Positions 1 through 11,043 are shown, counted from the stretch's first letter. The stretch: DNA of 64,000 nt from Enterobacteriaceae bacterium RIT714 (GCA_009668015.1 WJYB01000004.1:1-64000); one strand, 5' to 3'. A program made the numbers and translations. The notes: generated by a model from the sequence alone, not told the origin.

Positions 1-89
1 TTTTGTCCTTTCCTGTTCATTGCTCTATTTCCTCTCCGTGAAACTTTCTCACCTTTGACTTCCTGACTCGACATTCACGCGATTCCTGG

Positions 90-129
90 GTATTGTCAGC
101 TATCTGGATGTCTAAACGTTTATACGTAT
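90..129 (+). promoter_or_regulatory. MetJ operator (tandem met boxes) of metA
   Basis: Four contiguous 8-mers resemble the MetJ consensus AGACGTCT: AGCTATCT (98-105), GGATGTCT (106-113), AAACGTTT (114-121) and ATACGTAT (122-129), with a weaker fifth at 90-97. They lie 20-60 bases before the metA start, where MetJ-S-adenosylmethionine represses metA in E. coli. The tandem, in-phase arrangement is seen directly; MetJ control is from family knowledge. Confidence 0.85.
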
Positions 130-148
130 GCTGTGAGGATATAAGGTT

Positions 149-1078
149 ATGCCGATTCGGGTGCAGGACGAGCTACCAGCCGTCAATTTCTTGCGTGAAG
201 AGAATGTCTTTGTTATGAAGGCATCGCGCGCTACAGGTCAGGAAATTCGCCCTCTGAAGGTTCTTATCCTCAACCTGATGCCTAAAAAGATCGAAACCGA
301 GAACCAGTTTCTGCGTCTGCTCTCTAACTCGCCGCTACAGGTAGATATCCAGCTACTCCGCATTGACGCCCGCGAGTCGCGGAACACCCCTTCTGAACAC
401 CTGAATAACTTCTACTGTAACTTTGAAGATATCCGTAACGACAACTATGATGGCCTGATCGTCACCGGAGCACCGCTTGGTCTGGTGGAGTTTAACGACG
501 TGGCCTATTGGCCACAGATCAAACAGGTACTGGAGTGGGCCAAAGATCACGTCACCTCAACGCTATTTGTCTGTTGGGCGGTACAGGCAGCGTTGAATAT
601 TCTCTACGGAATTCCCAAGCAAACCCGCGCAGAAAAGCTTTCCGGCGTTTACGAACACCATATTCTCCATCCACATGCCTTACTGACGCGCGGTTTCGAT
701 GACTCTTTCCTGGCTCCTCATTCGCGTTATGCTGATTTCCCGGCCGCGCTGATTCGTGATTACACGGATCTTGAGATCCTGGCCGAAACGGAAGATGGCG
801 ACGCCTATCTGTTCGCCAGCAAAGACAAGCGCATTGCCTTTGTCACAGGACATCCTGAATACGATGCACACACGCTGGCGAGTGAATATTTCCGCGATCT
901 CGAAGCGGGGTTAACCCCGGAAGTGCCGTACAACTATTTCCCAAAAAACGATCCGCAAAACAAGCCGAGAGCAACCTGGCGCAGCCATGGAAATCTGCTG
1001 TTCACCAACTGGCTTAACTATTACGTCTATCAGATCACGCCATACGATCTGCGCCACATGAATCCAACTCTGGATTAA
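149..1078 (+). CDS. metA: Homoserine O-succinyltransferase
   Basis: Transfers succinyl from succinyl-CoA to L-homoserine, the committed step of methionine synthesis in the cytoplasm. The 309 residues equal the E. coli MetA length. The catalytic cysteine lies in [11 protein letters not shown] (about residue 142), and the His and Glu of the active site are in TGHPEYD (about 235-237). A GAGG at 135-138 and AAGG at 143-146 precede the ATG. It is monocistronic, with MetJ boxes upstream and a terminator downstream. MetA is a heat-labile enzyme in E. coli; nothing here departs from that family. Confidence 0.98.
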   Translation: MPIRVQDELPAVNFLREENVFVMKASRATGQEIRPLKVLILNLMPKKIETENQFLRLLSNSPLQVDIQLLRIDARESRNTPSEHLNNFYCNFEDIRNDNYDGLIVTGAPLGLVEFNDVAYWPQIKQVLEWAKDHVTSTLFVCWAVQAALNILYGIPKQTRAEKLSGVYEHHILHPHALLTRGFDDSFLAPHSRYADFPAALIRDYTDLEILAETEDGDAYLFASKDKRIAFVTGHPEYDAHTLASEYFRDLEAGLTPEVPYNYFPKNDPQNKPRATWRSHGNLLFTNWLNYYVYQITPYDLRHMNPTLD

Positions 1079-1122
1079 TCCTCTGCGCAGAACGATCCTA
1101 AAGCGTTTCAGCATTCCAGATC

Positions 1123-1147
1123 AGGCACCTTCGGGTGCTTTTTTTAT
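1123..1147 (+). terminator. Rho-independent terminator of metA
   Basis: AGGCACC, a TTCG loop and GGTGCT are followed by a run of seven or more T. It lies 45 bases after the metA stop codon. Confidence 0.85.
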
Positions 1148-1223
1148 TTCCGAAATAATCTTCATCAACCAATAAAATTTTAATCTTAATAACATCAATG
1201 TCTTATCTGTATTTACTAATTAA

Positions 1224-1260
1224 AATGGAAATTGTTTTTGATTTTAGAAAAATAATGGAT
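1224..1260 (+). promoter_or_regulatory. IclR operator region of aceBAK
   Basis: AATGGAAATTGTTTTTG (from 1224) and the AT-rich stretch after it match the IclR-protected region upstream of E. coli aceB as remembered. It lies about 95-125 bases before the aceB start. IclR binding here is inferred from that similarity and from the iclR gene at the end of the operon. Confidence 0.7.
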
Positions 1261-1349
1261 AGTCTTAAATCTGCTGAGCGAAAACCACACAACGATCTTT
1301 CGCTCGCAGTGGGGGACGCTTTTTTGGATCTTTGATGAGGAGCAGCGAA

Positions 1350-2951
1350 ATGAATCAACAGGCAACGACCACCGATGAACTGGCATTTAACCAAACCTAT
1401 AGTGAGCTGGAACAGCAGGTTCTGACGCCAGATGCCGTCGAGTTTCTGACAGATCTGGTAACGCGCTTTGCACCGAAGCGCAATAAACTGCTGGCGGCTC
1501 GTATTCAGCAGCAGCAGGCCATCGATAACGGTACGCTTCCAGATTTTATTTCGGAAACCGCTTCCATTCGTAGCTCTGACTGGAAAATTCGTGGTATTCC
1601 GCAGGATTTGCAGGATCGGCGCGTAGAGATAACCGGCCCGGTTGAGCGCAAAATGGTCATCAACGCGATGAATGCTAACGTCAAAGTCTTTATGGCGGAC
1701 TTCGAAGATTCACTGGCGCCAGACTGGCGTAAAGTGATCGAGGGGCAGATTAACCTGCGTGATGCGGTGAATGGCACCATCAGCTACACCAATGAGGCCG
1801 GAAAAATCTATCAGCTGAAACCCAATCCGGCTGTGTTGATCTGTCGCGTGCGTGGTCTGCACCTGCCGGAAAAACACGTCACATGGCGCGATGAGGCTAT
1901 TCCTGGCAGCCTGTTTGATTTTGCGCTCTATTTCTTCCACAACTACAAAGCGCTGCTGGCGAAGGGAAGCGGTCCCTATTTTTATCTGCCTAAAACGCAA
2001 TCCTGGCAGGAAGCGGCGTGGTGGAGCGAAGTCTTCAGCTACGCAGAAGATCGCTTTAACCTGCCGCGAGGTACGATCAAAGCCACTCTGTTGATTGAAA
2101 CACTGCCTGCCGTCTTCCAGATGGACGAGATTTTACACGCCCTGCGCGACCACATTGTTGGCCTGAACTGCGGGCGCTGGGATTACATCTTCAGCTACAT
2201 CAAAACGTTGAAAAATCATCCAGACCGCGTATTACCGGATCGTCAGGCGGTCACAATGGATAAACCCTTCCTCAACGCTTATTCGCGATTGCTGATAAAG
2301 ACTTGCCACAAGCGCGGTGCGTTTGCGATGGGCGGGATGGCGGCGTTTATTCCGAGCAAAGATGCTGAACGCAATAATCAGGTATTGAGCAAAGTGAAGG
2401 CGGATAAAGAGATGGAAGCCCGTAACGGTCACGACGGTACATGGATTGCACACCCGGGCCTCGCGGATACCGCCATGGATGTATTTAACGGCGTATTGGG
2501 CGAAAACAAAAATCAGCTTTTCGTCACCCGCGAAGACGATGCGCCGATTACCGCTGAACAATTACTCGCGCCCTGTGAGGGCGAACGGACTGAAGCAGGC
2601 ATGCGCGCCAATATCCGCGTGGCCGTGCAATACATTGAGGCATGGATTTCCGGTAACGGCTGCGTACCGATTTACGGTCTGATGGAAGACGCCGCAACGG
2701 CTGAGATCTCCCGTACTTCCATCTGGCAGTGGATCCATCATCAGAAAGCGCTCAATAACGGTAAACCGGTTACCAAATCGCTGTTTCGCCAGATGCTGGC
2801 TGAAGAGATGCTGGTGATTCAGGACGAGCTGGGCGAGCACCGCTTCAGCAGCGGCCGTTTTGACGATGCGGCGCGCCTGATGGAGCAGATCACAACCTCC
2901 GACGAGCTGATTGATTTCCTTACGCTGCCCGGCTACCGCCTGCTGGCCTGA
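1350..2951 (+). CDS. aceB: Malate synthase A
   Basis: Condenses glyoxylate with acetyl-CoA to malate, the second step of the glyoxylate bypass needed for growth on acetate and fatty acids. The 533 residues match E. coli AceB. The family signature RDHIVGLNCGRWDYIF is present. The ATG at 1350 is chosen over upstream TTG (1332) and ATG (1335) codons because GAGGAGC at 1337-1343 is a good ribosome binding site and MNQQATTTDEL aligns with the E. coli N-terminus. First gene of aceBAK; a 113-bp repeat separates it from aceA. Confidence 0.97.
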   Translation: MNQQATTTDELAFNQTYSELEQQVLTPDAVEFLTDLVTRFAPKRNKLLAARIQQQQAIDNGTLPDFISETASIRSSDWKIRGIPQDLQDRRVEITGPVERKMVINAMNANVKVFMADFEDSLAPDWRKVIEGQINLRDAVNGTISYTNEAGKIYQLKPNPAVLICRVRGLHLPEKHVTWRDEAIPGSLFDFALYFFHNYKALLAKGSGPYFYLPKTQSWQEAAWWSEVFSYAEDRFNLPRGTIKATLLIETLPAVFQMDEILHALRDHIVGLNCGRWDYIFSYIKTLKNHPDRVLPDRQAVTMDKPFLNAYSRLLIKTCHKRGAFAMGGMAAFIPSKDAERNNQVLSKVKADKEMEARNGHDGTWIAHPGLADTAMDVFNGVLGENKNQLFVTREDDAPITAEQLLAPCEGERTEAGMRANIRVAVQYIEAWISGNGCVPIYGLMEDAATAEISRTSIWQWIHHQKALNNGKPVTKSLFRQMLAEEMLVIQDELGEHRFSSGRFDDAARLMEQITTSDELIDFLTLPGYRLLA

Positions 2952-2963
2952 AGAGCCCCGATA

Positions 2964-3076
2964 TTTTGTTCGCCATTTTGGCCCAGGGCTGTGCTCAGAA
3001 CTCTCACGTACGACGAGTGCGCTTCGGTTCTTGCGCGCTGGCCCTGACCAAACAGCCTTCACCAATAACGCCTGGG
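2964..3076 (+). repeat. 113-bp imperfect-palindrome repeat, copy A (aceB-aceA gap)
   Basis: This stretch aligns without a gap at roughly three quarters identity with 25110-25222 in the malF-malG gap. Shared blocks include GCCATTTTG, GTGCTCAGAA, CTCACGTAC, CGGTTCTTGCGCGCTGGC and ACGCCTGG. The centre folds back on itself (CTCAGAAC...CTCACGTAC against GTGCGCTTCGGTTCTTGCG), so the transcript could form a long hairpin between aceB and aceA. It is distinct from the ERIC and GGGAGAGGG families also present. Confidence 0.7.
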
Positions 3077-3107
3077 AAGCCAGGCCGATAATATGGAGCA
3101 TCTGCAC

Positions 3108-4412
3108 ATGAAAACCCGTACCCAACAAATCGAAGAATTACAAAAAGAGTGGACTCAACCGCGCTGGGAAGGCATCAACCGCCCGTACAGCGCGGAGGAA
3201 GTGGTGAAGTTACGCGGCTCGGTCAATCCTGAATGCACGCTGGCGCAGCTCGGTGCCGCGAAGATGTGGCGTCTGCTGCACGGCGAATCGAAAAAAGGCT
3301 ATATCAATAGCCTGGGTGCGCTGACGGGTGGGCAGGCGTTACAGCAGGCAAAAGCGGGGATTGAAGCCGTTTATCTCTCCGGATGGCAGGTGGCGGCGGA
3401 TGCCAACCTGGCGTCCAGCATGTACCCGGATCAGTCGCTCTATCCGGCCAACTCTGTGCCGTCGGTTGTGGATCGGATCAACAACACCTTCCGCCGTGCG
3501 GATCAGATCCAGTGGGCGTCGGGTATCGAGCCGAACGATCCGCGCTTTGTCGATTATTTTCTGCCGATCGTCGCGGATGCCGAAGCAGGGTTTGGCGGCG
3601 TATTGAATGCGTTTGAGCTGATGAAATCAATGATTGAGGCCGGTGCAGCGGCGGTTCACTTTGAAGATCAGCTCGCCTCCGTTAAGAAATGCGGACATAT
3701 GGGCGGTAAAGTGCTGGTCCCGACGCAAGAAGCGATTCAGAAGCTGGTCGCCGCGCGTCTGGCGGCAGATGTTCTGGGCGTGCCGACCCTGGTTATCGCC
3801 CGTACCGATGCGGATGCGGCGGATCTGATTACCTCTGACTGCGATCCTTATGACAGCGAATTCATTACCGGTGAACGCACCAGCGAAGGGTTCTACCGTA
3901 CGCATGCAGGTATCGAGCAGGCGATCAGCCGCGGCCTGGCCTACGCCCCGTATGCCGACCTGGTGTGGTGTGAAACCTCCACGCCGGACCTGGCACTGGC
4001 AAAACGCTTTGCCGATGCGATTCATGCCAAATATCCAGGCAAACTGTTGGCCTACAACTGCTCACCGTCGTTCAACTGGCAAAAGAATCTGGACGACCAG
4101 ACCATTGCCAGCTTCCAGCAGCAGTTGTCTGAGATGGGCTACAAATACCAGTTCATCACCCTCGCGGGCATCCACAGCATGTGGTTCAACATGTTCGACC
4201 TGGCGCACGCCTACGCCCAGGGAGAGGGCATGAAGCACTACGTGGAAAAAGTACAGCAGCCAGAGTTTGCCGCCAGCAAAGAAGGCTACACCTTTGCCTC
4301 TCACCAGCAGGAAGTGGGAACGGGCTACTTCGACAAAGTTACCACTATCATTCAGGGCGGTGCATCATCCGTTACTGCGTTGACGGGTTCGACTGAAGAA
4401 TCACAGTTCTGA
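3108..4412 (+). CDS. aceA: Isocitrate lyase
   Basis: Splits isocitrate into glyoxylate and succinate, the first step of the glyoxylate bypass. The 434 residues equal E. coli AceA. The active-site signature KKCGHMGGK (catalytic Cys near residue 195) is intact. The ATG at 3108 has a GGAG at 3096-3099; an in-frame ATG at 3093 would add five residues not found in E. coli AceA. Second gene of aceBAK. Its flux is controlled through isocitrate dehydrogenase phosphorylation by AceK, encoded next. Confidence 0.97.
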   Translation: MKTRTQQIEELQKEWTQPRWEGINRPYSAEEVVKLRGSVNPECTLAQLGAAKMWRLLHGESKKGYINSLGALTGGQALQQAKAGIEAVYLSGWQVAADANLASSMYPDQSLYPANSVPSVVDRINNTFRRADQIQWASGIEPNDPRFVDYFLPIVADAEAGFGGVLNAFELMKSMIEAGAAAVHFEDQLASVKKCGHMGGKVLVPTQEAIQKLVAARLAADVLGVPTLVIARTDADAADLITSDCDPYDSEFITGERTSEGFYRTHAGIEQAISRGLAYAPYADLVWCETSTPDLALAKRFADAIHAKYPGKLLAYNCSPSFNWQKNLDDQTIASFQQQLSEMGYKYQFITLAGIHSMWFNMFDLAHAYAQGEGMKHYVEKVQQPEFAASKEGYTFASHQQEVGTGYFDKVTTIIQGGASSVTALTGSTEESQF

Positions 4413-4418
4413 TGTTTT

Positions 4419-4457
4419 CCCCCTCTCTCCTCTGGGGAGAGGGCAGGATGAGGGGAG
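4419..4457 (+). repeat. GGGAGAGGG-type palindromic repeat in the aceA-aceK gap
   Basis: CCCCTCTCTCC, a short loop and GGGGAGAGGG, followed by CAGGATGAGGGGAG, form a hairpin that fills the whole aceA-aceK spacer. The same motif recurs at 6195, 23317-23464, 26806-26887 and 33679. Its trailing GAGGGGAG doubles as the aceK ribosome binding site. Confidence 0.75.
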
Positions 4458-4460
4458 TCT

Positions 4461-6188
4461 ATGCCGCGTGGTCTGGAGTTACTGATTGCACAAACCATCC
4501 TGCAGGGGTTCGACGCACAGTATGGTCGTTTTCTGGAAGTGACTTCGGGCGCGCAGCAGCGCTTTGAACACGCCGACTGGCATGCTGTTCAACAGGCGAT
4601 GAAGCAGCGTATCCATCTTTACGATCATCACGTGGGTCTGGTGGTGGAGCAACTGCGCTGCATCACCGACGGCAAAAACCCCGACGCCGATTTCCTGCTC
4701 CGCGTGAAAGAGCATTACACCCATTTGTTGCCGGATTACCCGCGCTTCGAGATTGCGGAGAGCTTTTTCAACTCCGTCTATTGTCGGTTATTTGACCACC
4801 GCTCGTTATCTCCTGAGCGGTTATTTATTTTCAGCTCCCAGCCGGAGCGTCGCTTTCGCACCATCCCGCGCCCGCTGGCGAAGGATTTCTTCCCCGAGCA
4901 CGGCTGGGAAAGTTTACTGACAAAAGTGCTGTCCGATTTACCGCTGCGTCTGCCCTGGCAAAACAAAGGCCGGGACGTAGGTTATATCGTTGCTCATCTG
5001 GCGGAAACGATAGGTACTGAGACCTTAGCGCACAGCCATTTACAGGTGGCTAACGAACTGTTTTTCCGCAATAAAGCTGCCTGGCTGGTCGGAAAACTGA
5101 TCAACTCCACGACCACCATCCCGTTCCTGTTGCCCATTCATCGCACCGATGACGGTGAGCTGTTTGTGGATACCTGTCTGACTACCAGTGCCGAAGCCAG
5201 CATCGTTTTTGGCTTCGCCCGCTCTTACTTTATGGTTTATGCGCCGCTCCCCGCCGCGCTGGTCGAATGGCTGCGCGAGATTTTACCCGTCAAAACCACC
5301 GCCGAATTGTATATGGCGATTGGCTGCCAGAAGCACGCCAAAACAGAAAGCTATCGCGAATACCTGCACTACATCACCAGCACCGATGAGCAGTTCATCG
5401 AAGCGCCCGGTATCCGTGGGATGGTGATGCTGGTCTTCACCCTGCCAGGGTTTGATCGGGTATTTAAGGTCATCAAAGATAAATTTGCGCCGCAGAAAGA
5501 GATGACGGCAGCCCATGTTCGCGCCTGCTATCAGCTGGTCAAAGAACATGACCGTGTCGGACGGATGGCCGACACCCAGGAGTTTGAAAATTTTGTGCTG
5601 GATAAACGCCAGATCGATCCCGCGTTAATGGCGTTGCTGTTGCAGGAGGCTCCGGGAAAAATCACCGATCTTGGCGATAAGATTGTCATCAGTCATTTGT
5701 ATATCGAACGTCGCATGGTTCCGCTCAATATCTGGCTGGAGCAGGTTGACGGCCAGGCGCTACGCGATGCGATTGAAGAGTACGGCAACGCGATCCGTCA
5801 GCTGTCAGCGGCCAATATTTTCCCGGGCGATATGCTGTTTAAAAACTTTGGTGTGACACGCCACGGGCGGGTAGTGTTCTACGACTACGACGAAATTTGC
5901 TATATGACAGAAGTGAATTTCCGCGATATTCCACCGGCCCGTTATCCGGAAGATGAACTGGCCAGCGAGCCGTGGTACAGCGTCTCGCCGGGGGACGTCT
6001 TCCCGGAGGAATTTCGCCACTGGCTCTGCGCCGACCCGCGTATCGGGCCAATTTTTGCCGAGATGCATGAAGATCTGTTCCGCGCGGAGTACTGGCGCGG
6101 TTTACAAACCCGCATTAAAAACGGGTACGTAGAAGATGTGTATGCTTACCGCAGACGGCAACGCTTCAGTGTGCGGTGGTCAATTTAG
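4461..6188 (+). CDS. aceK: Isocitrate dehydrogenase kinase/phosphatase
   Basis: Bifunctional enzyme that phosphorylates and dephosphorylates isocitrate dehydrogenase and so sets the split between the TCA cycle and the glyoxylate bypass. The 575 residues are three fewer than E. coli AceK; the C-terminus ends [11 protein letters not shown], where the E. coli protein runs slightly longer. Sequence similarity to AceK is high across the whole length, including FAPQKEM and [19 protein letters not shown]. It is the last gene of aceBAK. Its ribosome binding site AGGGGAG (4451-4457) lies within a palindromic repeat, which may keep AceK low relative to AceA. Confidence 0.97.
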   Translation: MPRGLELLIAQTILQGFDAQYGRFLEVTSGAQQRFEHADWHAVQQAMKQRIHLYDHHVGLVVEQLRCITDGKNPDADFLLRVKEHYTHLLPDYPRFEIAESFFNSVYCRLFDHRSLSPERLFIFSSQPERRFRTIPRPLAKDFFPEHGWESLLTKVLSDLPLRLPWQNKGRDVGYIVAHLAETIGTETLAHSHLQVANELFFRNKAAWLVGKLINSTTTIPFLLPIHRTDDGELFVDTCLTTSAEASIVFGFARSYFMVYAPLPAALVEWLREILPVKTTAELYMAIGCQKHAKTESYREYLHYITSTDEQFIEAPGIRGMVMLVFTLPGFDRVFKVIKDKFAPQKEMTAAHVRACYQLVKEHDRVGRMADTQEFENFVLDKRQIDPALMALLLQEAPGKITDLGDKIVISHLYIERRMVPLNIWLEQVDGQALRDAIEEYGNAIRQLSAANIFPGDMLFKNFGVTRHGRVVFYDYDEICYMTEVNFRDIPPARYPEDELASEPWYSVSPGDVFPEEFRHWLCADPRIGPIFAEMHEDLFRAEYWRGLQTRIKNGYVEDVYAYRRRQRFSVRWSI

Positions 6189-6194
6189 TGTTTT

Positions 6195-6241
6195 CACCCT
6201 CTCCCGTGGGAGAGGGCTGAAGTGAAGGCATCTGGCCGCAC
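6195..6241 (+). repeat. GGGAGAGGG-type palindromic repeat (aceK-iclR)
   Basis: CACCCTCTCCC GTG GGGAGAGGG followed by CTGAAGTGAAGGCATCTGGCCGCA. It sits between the convergent aceK and iclR genes and is the only candidate for transcript end formation there. Confidence 0.75.
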
Positions 6242-6247
6242 TCACCC

Positions 6248-7075
6248 TTAACGCATCCCACCATACGCCAGCGTCACTTCCTTCGCCGCTTTGATCACCA
6301 GCGCACCCAGCTCGGTGACGCGATCATCCGTGACGCGCGAGATCGGGCCAGAAATGGAGATCGCTGCGAACGGCTCGCGATGCTCATCAAAAATACAGGC
6401 CGCAATGCAGCGCAGGCCCAGGGCGTGTTCTTCGTCATCAAACGAATAGCCGCGTTTGCGGGTCTGTGCTAAATCATCTTTCAGATGCAACGGCGAAACC
6501 AGCGTGGCATGGGTATACGCATGCAGCCCTTTACGATGCAGCAGGCCGGTGACCTGTTCCTCGCTTAACTGCGACAGAAACGCTTTCCCCGCGCCCGACG
6601 CATGCATCGGCAGCTTACCGCCAATCGGCGCGGACATACGCATCAGCTGCGTACACTGCACCTGGTCAATGATAATCGCCTGATGATCGCTCTGGTCGAG
6701 CACCGCCAGATTGACCGTTTCGCCGGAATCCTCCATCAGTTTGCGCAGGATCGGGTGCACGATTGCCAGCAGATTACGGCTCTGCAAAAAACTGCTGCCG
6801 ACAATAAATGCGTGCGCACCCACCGACCAGTGACCCAGCTCGCCCACCTGACGGACAAAGCCCAGCTGCTGCATCGTGCTTAGCAGACGATGAGTGGTAG
6901 AGTTTGGCAAGCCAGCCTGTTGCGCCAGCTCGGTAAGTGCCACGCTGCTGTGGGATTCCGCAATCCATTCCAGCAGTTTTAAGCCGCGCGTCAGAGACTG
7001 TACTTGTCCACCAGGTGGTGCGGTCGTGGTAGCAGCAGGTTTTCTGCCGCGTTTAGCGGGAACGGTAGCGACCAT
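6248..7075 (-). CDS. iclR: Glyoxylate bypass repressor, IclR family
   Basis: Represses aceBAK; glyoxylate and pyruvate modulate it in E. coli. The 275 residues compare with 274 in E. coli. The N-terminal winged helix-turn-helix spans about residues 25-85 (ALTELAQQAGLPNSTTHRLL) and the effector domain covers the rest, with GAGKAFLSQL and the Cys of LRCIAACIFDEH conserved. The start is placed at MVATVPAKRGRKP, preceded by AAGGAT; an in-frame codon at 7108 would add eleven residues absent in E. coli. Convergent with aceK; an IclR-like box lies just upstream. Confidence 0.96.
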   Translation of the reverse strand: MVATVPAKRGRKPAATTTAPPGGQVQSLTRGLKLLEWIAESHSSVALTELAQQAGLPNSTTHRLLSTMQQLGFVRQVGELGHWSVGAHAFIVGSSFLQSRNLLAIVHPILRKLMEDSGETVNLAVLDQSDHQAIIIDQVQCTQLMRMSAPIGGKLPMHASGAGKAFLSQLSEEQVTGLLHRKGLHAYTHATLVSPLHLKDDLAQTRKRGYSFDDEEHALGLRCIAACIFDEHREPFAAISISGPISRVTDDRVTELGALVIKAAKEVTLAYGGMR

Positions 7076-7098
7076 GGTGAGATCCTTTTTCTGTATCG

Positions 7099-7113
7099 TG
7101 GAAATCATTTTCG
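7099..7113 (-). promoter_or_regulatory. IclR autoregulatory site
   Basis: TGGAAATCATTTTC at 7099-7112 is close to the IclR box (TGGAAATNATTTCCA) and lies 24 bases before the iclR start, where E. coli IclR represses its own gene. Confidence 0.65.
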
Positions 7114-7165
7114 TTTTATTTGGTGAATTTGCAACCGTTATCCTGACTGATCGGAGGAGTGATAG

Positions 7166-7178
7166 TGAACATGTCTCA
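7166..7178 (+). promoter_or_regulatory. MetR-like binding site upstream of metH
   Basis: TGAACATGTCTCA matches seven of the eight fixed positions of the MetR pattern TGAA-N5-TTCA. It lies about 95 bases before the metH start in the iclR-metH divergent gap. MetR activates metH in enteric bacteria. Confidence 0.6.
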
Positions 7179-7269
7179 TGTTAACGCTGCGTGACTTCTC
7201 CACCCAGCGAGATTATGCCAGTATGGACTGCTGGCCTTTTGGCCTTGTTGAGCGTTGTCGGGAGCGAGT

Positions 7270-10200
7270 GTGAGCAGCAAAGTAGATCAACTGCGTGCGC
7301 AGTTAAATGAACGAATTCTGGTGCTGGACGGCGGCATGGGCACCATGATCCAGAGCTATCGTCTGAGTGAAGACGATTTTCGCGGCGAGCGTTTCGCCGA
7401 CTGGCCCTGCGACCTGAAAGGGAATAATGACCTGCTGGTGCTGAGTAAACCGGATGTCATCGCGGCCATCCATAACGCCTATTTTGAGGCGGGCGCGGAT
7501 ATCGTTGAAACCAACACCTTTAACTCGACAACCATCGCCATGGCGGATTACCAGATGGAATCCCTGTCGGCAGAAATCAACTTTGAAGCGGCCAGAATGG
7601 CGCGAGCCTGTGCCGATGAGTGGACGGCCCGCACGCCGGACAAACCGCGCTACGTCGCCGGGGTGCTTGGCCCCACCAACCGTACCGCCTCTATTTCACC
7701 GGACGTGAACGATCCGGCTTACCGTAATGTCACCTTTGATCAGCTCGTGGTGGCGTACCGTGAATCCACCAAAGCGCTGGTGGAAGGCGGTTCCGATCTG
7801 ATTATGATTGAAACGGTGTTCGACACCCTGAACGCGAAAGCCGCCATCTTTGCGGTGAAAGAAGAGATGGAAGCACTGGGTGTCGATCTGCCGATCATGA
7901 TATCCGGCACCATCACCGATGCGTCGGGACGCACCCTCTCCGGTCAGACGACAGAAGCCTTTTACAACTCCCTGCGCCATGCCGATGCGCTCACCTTTGG
8001 TCTGAACTGCGCGCTGGGTCCTGACGAACTGCGCCAGTACGTGCAGGAACTTTCCCGCATCGCCGAGTGCTACGTCACGGCGCACCCGAACGCCGGTCTG
8101 CCGAATGCCTTTGGTGAATACGATCTTGATGCCGTGACCATGGCCGCGCAAATTCGCGAATGGGCAGAGTCTGGCTTCCTGAATATCGTTGGCGGCTGCT
8201 GCGGCACCACGCCGGAACATATTGCCGCCATGAGTAATGCCGTCGCAGGATTGCCGCCGCGCCCGTTACCGACGCTGCCGGTGGCCTGTCGTCTGGCGGG
8301 CCTAGAGCCGCTGACGATTGCTGAAGACAGCCTGTTTGTGAACGTCGGTGAACGAACTAACGTCACCGGTTCCGCTAAGTTCAAACGACTCATCAAAGAA
8401 GAAAAATACAGCGAAGCGCTGGACGTTGCCCGTCAGCAGGTGGAAAGTGGCGCGCAAATTATTGATATCAATATGGATGAGGGGATGCTCGACGCCGAAG
8501 CGGCGATGGTGCGTTTTCTGAATCTGATTGCCGGTGAGCCGGATATCGCCCGCGTGCCGATCATGATTGACTCCTCAAAGTGGGAGGTCATCGAGAAAGG
8601 GCTGAAGTGCATTCAGGGCAAAGGCATCGTCAACTCCATCTCAATGAAAGAGGGCGTTGAGCCGTTTATCCACCACGCAAAACGGGTGCGACGCTATGGC
8701 GCAGCCGTGGTGGTGATGGCGTTTGATGAGGTGGGCCAGGCCGATACCCGCGAACGCAAGATTGAGATTTGCCGCCGCGCGTACAAAATCCTGACCGAAG
8801 AGGTCGGTTTCCCGCCAGAAGATATCATCTTTGACCCCAACATCTTTGCCGTCGCGACCGGTATCGAAGAGCACAACAACTATGCGCAGGACTTTATCGG
8901 CGCCTGTGAAGATATCAAACGCGAATTACCGCACGCGCTGATCTCCGGCGGCGTTTCTAACGTGTCGTTCTCGTTCCGCGGTAACGATCCGGTACGTGAA
9001 GCCATCCACGCCGTGTTCCTCTACTACGCCATCCGCAACGGCATGGACATGGGGATCGTCAACGCCGGACAGCTGGCGATTTATGACGACCTGCCCGCCG
9101 AACTGCGCGACGCCGTGGAAGACGTGATCCTCAACCGCCGCGACGACTCCACCGAACGGATGCTGGAGCTGGCGGAGAAATATCGCGGCAGTAAAAGCGA
9201 CGAAAGTGTTCAGGTTCAGCAGGCGGAGTGGCGCGCATGGGACGTGAAAAAGCGTCTGGAATACTCGCTGGTCAAAGGCATTACCGAATTTATCGAGCTG
9301 GATACGGAAGAGGCTCGCCAGCTCTCCGCGCGTCCGATTGAGGTGATCGAAGGGCCGCTGATGGACGGGATGAACGTGGTCGGCGACCTGTTTGGCGAGG
9401 GCAAAATGTTCCTGCCGCAGGTGGTCAAATCCGCGCGCGTCATGAAGCAGGCGGTAGCCTATCTCGAACCCTACATTGAGGCCAGCAAAGAAAAAGGGCA
9501 GACCAACGGCAAGATGGTGATCGCCACCGTCAAAGGCGACGTCCACGATATCGGCAAAAATATCGTCGGCGTGGTACTGCAGTGCAATAACTACGAAATC
9601 ATCGACCTCGGCGTGATGGTTCCGGCAGACAAAATTCTCAAAACCGCGCGCGAAGTGAATGCGGATTTGATTGGCCTTTCCGGGCTTATCACGCCGTCGC
9701 TGGACGAAATGGTCAACGTGGCGAAAGAGATGGAGCGCCAGGGCTTTACCATTCCGCTGCTGATTGGCGGTGCGACGACCTCAAAAGCGCACACGGCGGT
9801 GAAAATCGAGCAGAACTACAGCGGGCCGACGGTCTACGTGCAGAACGCCTCACGTACCGTGGGCGTGGTGTCAGCATTGCTCTCTGCGACCCAGCGTGAC
9901 GATTTTGTGGCGAAAACCCGCAAAGAGTACGACACCGTTCGTATCCAGCACGCCCGTAAAAAACCCCGCACGCCGCCGGTTACGCTGGCCGCCGCGCGGG
10001 AAAACGATCTGGCTTTTGACTGGGCAAGTTACACCCCGCCGGTAGCGCATCGTTTGGGCGTTCAGGCCGTTACTGCCAGTATCGAAACCCTGCGTAATTA
10101 CATCGACTGGACGCCGTTCTTCATGACCTGGTCGCTGGCGGGCAAATATCCGCGCATCCTTGAAGATGAGGTGGTCGGCGAAGAGGCGCAGCGCCTGTTC

Positions 10201-10953
10201 AAAGACGCCAACGATATTCTCGACCAGCTCAGCGCAGAAAAGAGCCTCAATCCGCGCGGCGTCGTGGGGCTATTCCCGGCGAACCGCGTCGGAGACGATA
10301 TCGAAATTTATCGCGATGAAACGCGAACCAGCGTGTTAGCCGTCAGCCGCCATTTGCGTCAGCAAACCGAGAAAGTGGGTTTTGCCAACTACTGTCTGGC
10401 CGATTTTGTCGCGCCAAAACTGAGCTGTAAAGCGGATTACATCGGTGCATTCGCCGTCACCGGTGGACTGGAAGAGGATGCGCTGGCCGACGCCTACGAA
10501 GCGCAGCACGATGATTACAACAAAATCATGGTGAAAGCGATCGCTGATCGTCTGGCTGAAGCCTTCGCGGAATATCTGCATGAGCGGGTGCGTAAAGTGC
10601 ACTGGGGATATGCCGCTAATGAAAACCTCAGCAACGAAGAGCTGATTCGCGAAAATTATCAGGGTATCCGTCCGGCGCCAGGCTATCCGGCGTGCCCGGA
10701 GCACACTGAGAAAGGCACCATCTGGCAGCTTCTGGATGTCGAAACCCATACCGGAATGAAACTGACCGAGTCCTTCGCCATGTGGCCTGGCGCGTCCGTT
10801 TCGGGCTGGTATTTCAGCCATCCTGACAGCAAATATTATGCCGTGGCGCAAATTCAGCGCGACCAGGTTGAGGATTACGCGCGGCGTAAGGGGATGAGCG
10901 TGTCGGAAGTGGAGCGCTGGCTGGCGCCAAATCTGGGCTACGACGCCGACTGA
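7270..10953 (+). CDS. metH: Cobalamin-dependent methionine synthase
   Basis: Methylates homocysteine from 5-methyltetrahydrofolate through methylcobalamin. The GTG at 7270 gives 1227 residues, equal to E. coli MetH, with GGGAG at 7260-7264 as binding site; an in-frame TTG at 7255 is less likely. Domains in order are: homocysteine binding (about 1-325, zinc ligands in GLNCALGP and VGGCCGTTP), pterin binding (355-620, [12 protein letters not shown]), cobalamin binding (650-890, [13 protein letters not shown] with the cobalt-ligand His) and AdoMet activation (900-1227, [12 protein letters not shown]). All hallmarks are intact. Confidence 0.98.
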   Translation: MSSKVDQLRAQLNERILVLDGGMGTMIQSYRLSEDDFRGERFADWPCDLKGNNDLLVLSKPDVIAAIHNAYFEAGADIVETNTFNSTTIAMADYQMESLSAEINFEAARMARACADEWTARTPDKPRYVAGVLGPTNRTASISPDVNDPAYRNVTFDQLVVAYRESTKALVEGGSDLIMIETVFDTLNAKAAIFAVKEEMEALGVDLPIMISGTITDASGRTLSGQTTEAFYNSLRHADALTFGLNCALGPDELRQYVQELSRIAECYVTAHPNAGLPNAFGEYDLDAVTMAAQIREWAESGFLNIVGGCCGTTPEHIAAMSNAVAGLPPRPLPTLPVACRLAGLEPLTIAEDSLFVNVGERTNVTGSAKFKRLIKEEKYSEALDVARQQVESGAQIIDINMDEGMLDAEAAMVRFLNLIAGEPDIARVPIMIDSSKWEVIEKGLKCIQGKGIVNSISMKEGVEPFIHHAKRVRRYGAAVVVMAFDEVGQADTRERKIEICRRAYKILTEEVGFPPEDIIFDPNIFAVATGIEEHNNYAQDFIGACEDIKRELPHALISGGVSNVSFSFRGNDPVREAIHAVFLYYAIRNGMDMGIVNAGQLAIYDDLPAELRDAVEDVILNRRDDSTERMLELAEKYRGSKSDESVQVQQAEWRAWDVKKRLEYSLVKGITEFIELDTEEARQLSARPIEVIEGPLMDGMNVVGDLFGEGKMFLPQVVKSARVMKQAVAYLEPYIEASKEKGQTNGKMVIATVKGDVHDIGKNIVGVVLQCNNYEIIDLGVMVPADKILKTAREVNADLIGLSGLITPSLDEMVNVAKEMERQGFTIPLLIGGATTSKAHTAVKIEQNYSGPTVYVQNASRTVGVVSALLSATQRDDFVAKTRKEYDTVRIQHARKKPRTPPVTLAAARENDLAFDWASYTPPVAHRLGVQAVTASIETLRNYIDWTPFFMTWSLAGKYPRILEDEVVGEEAQRLFKDANDILDQLSAEKSLNPRGVVGLFPANRVGDDIEIYRDETRTSVLAVSRHLRQQTEKVGFANYCLADFVAPKLSCKADYIGAFAVTGGLEEDALADAYEAQHDDYNKIMVKAIADRLAEAFAEYLHERVRKVHWGYAANENLSNEELIRENYQGIRPAPGYPACPEHTEKGTIWQLLDVETHTGMKLTESFAMWPGASVSGWYFSHPDSKYYAVAQIQRDQVEDYARRKGMSVSEVERWLAPNLGYDAD

Positions 10954-11018
10954 TCCGGCGTTTTAGAACGGTTCTGACGGCAAATAAACCGCGATACGTC
11001 ACCTTTCCTTACAACATA

Positions 11019-11043
11019 CAGGGCGCTCACAGGGCGCCCTGTC
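11019..11043 (+). terminator. Probable terminator of metH
   Basis: CAGGGCGC, a six-base loop and GGCGCCCTG form a GC-rich hairpin followed by TCTCTTTCTT. The T tract is interrupted, so termination may be partial. Confidence 0.6.

Noticed and set aside
7076-7269. Cobalamin riboswitch before metH
   Set aside because: The iclR-metH gap is too short, and the B12-box core was not seen; enteric metH is controlled by MetR and cobalamin in other ways.
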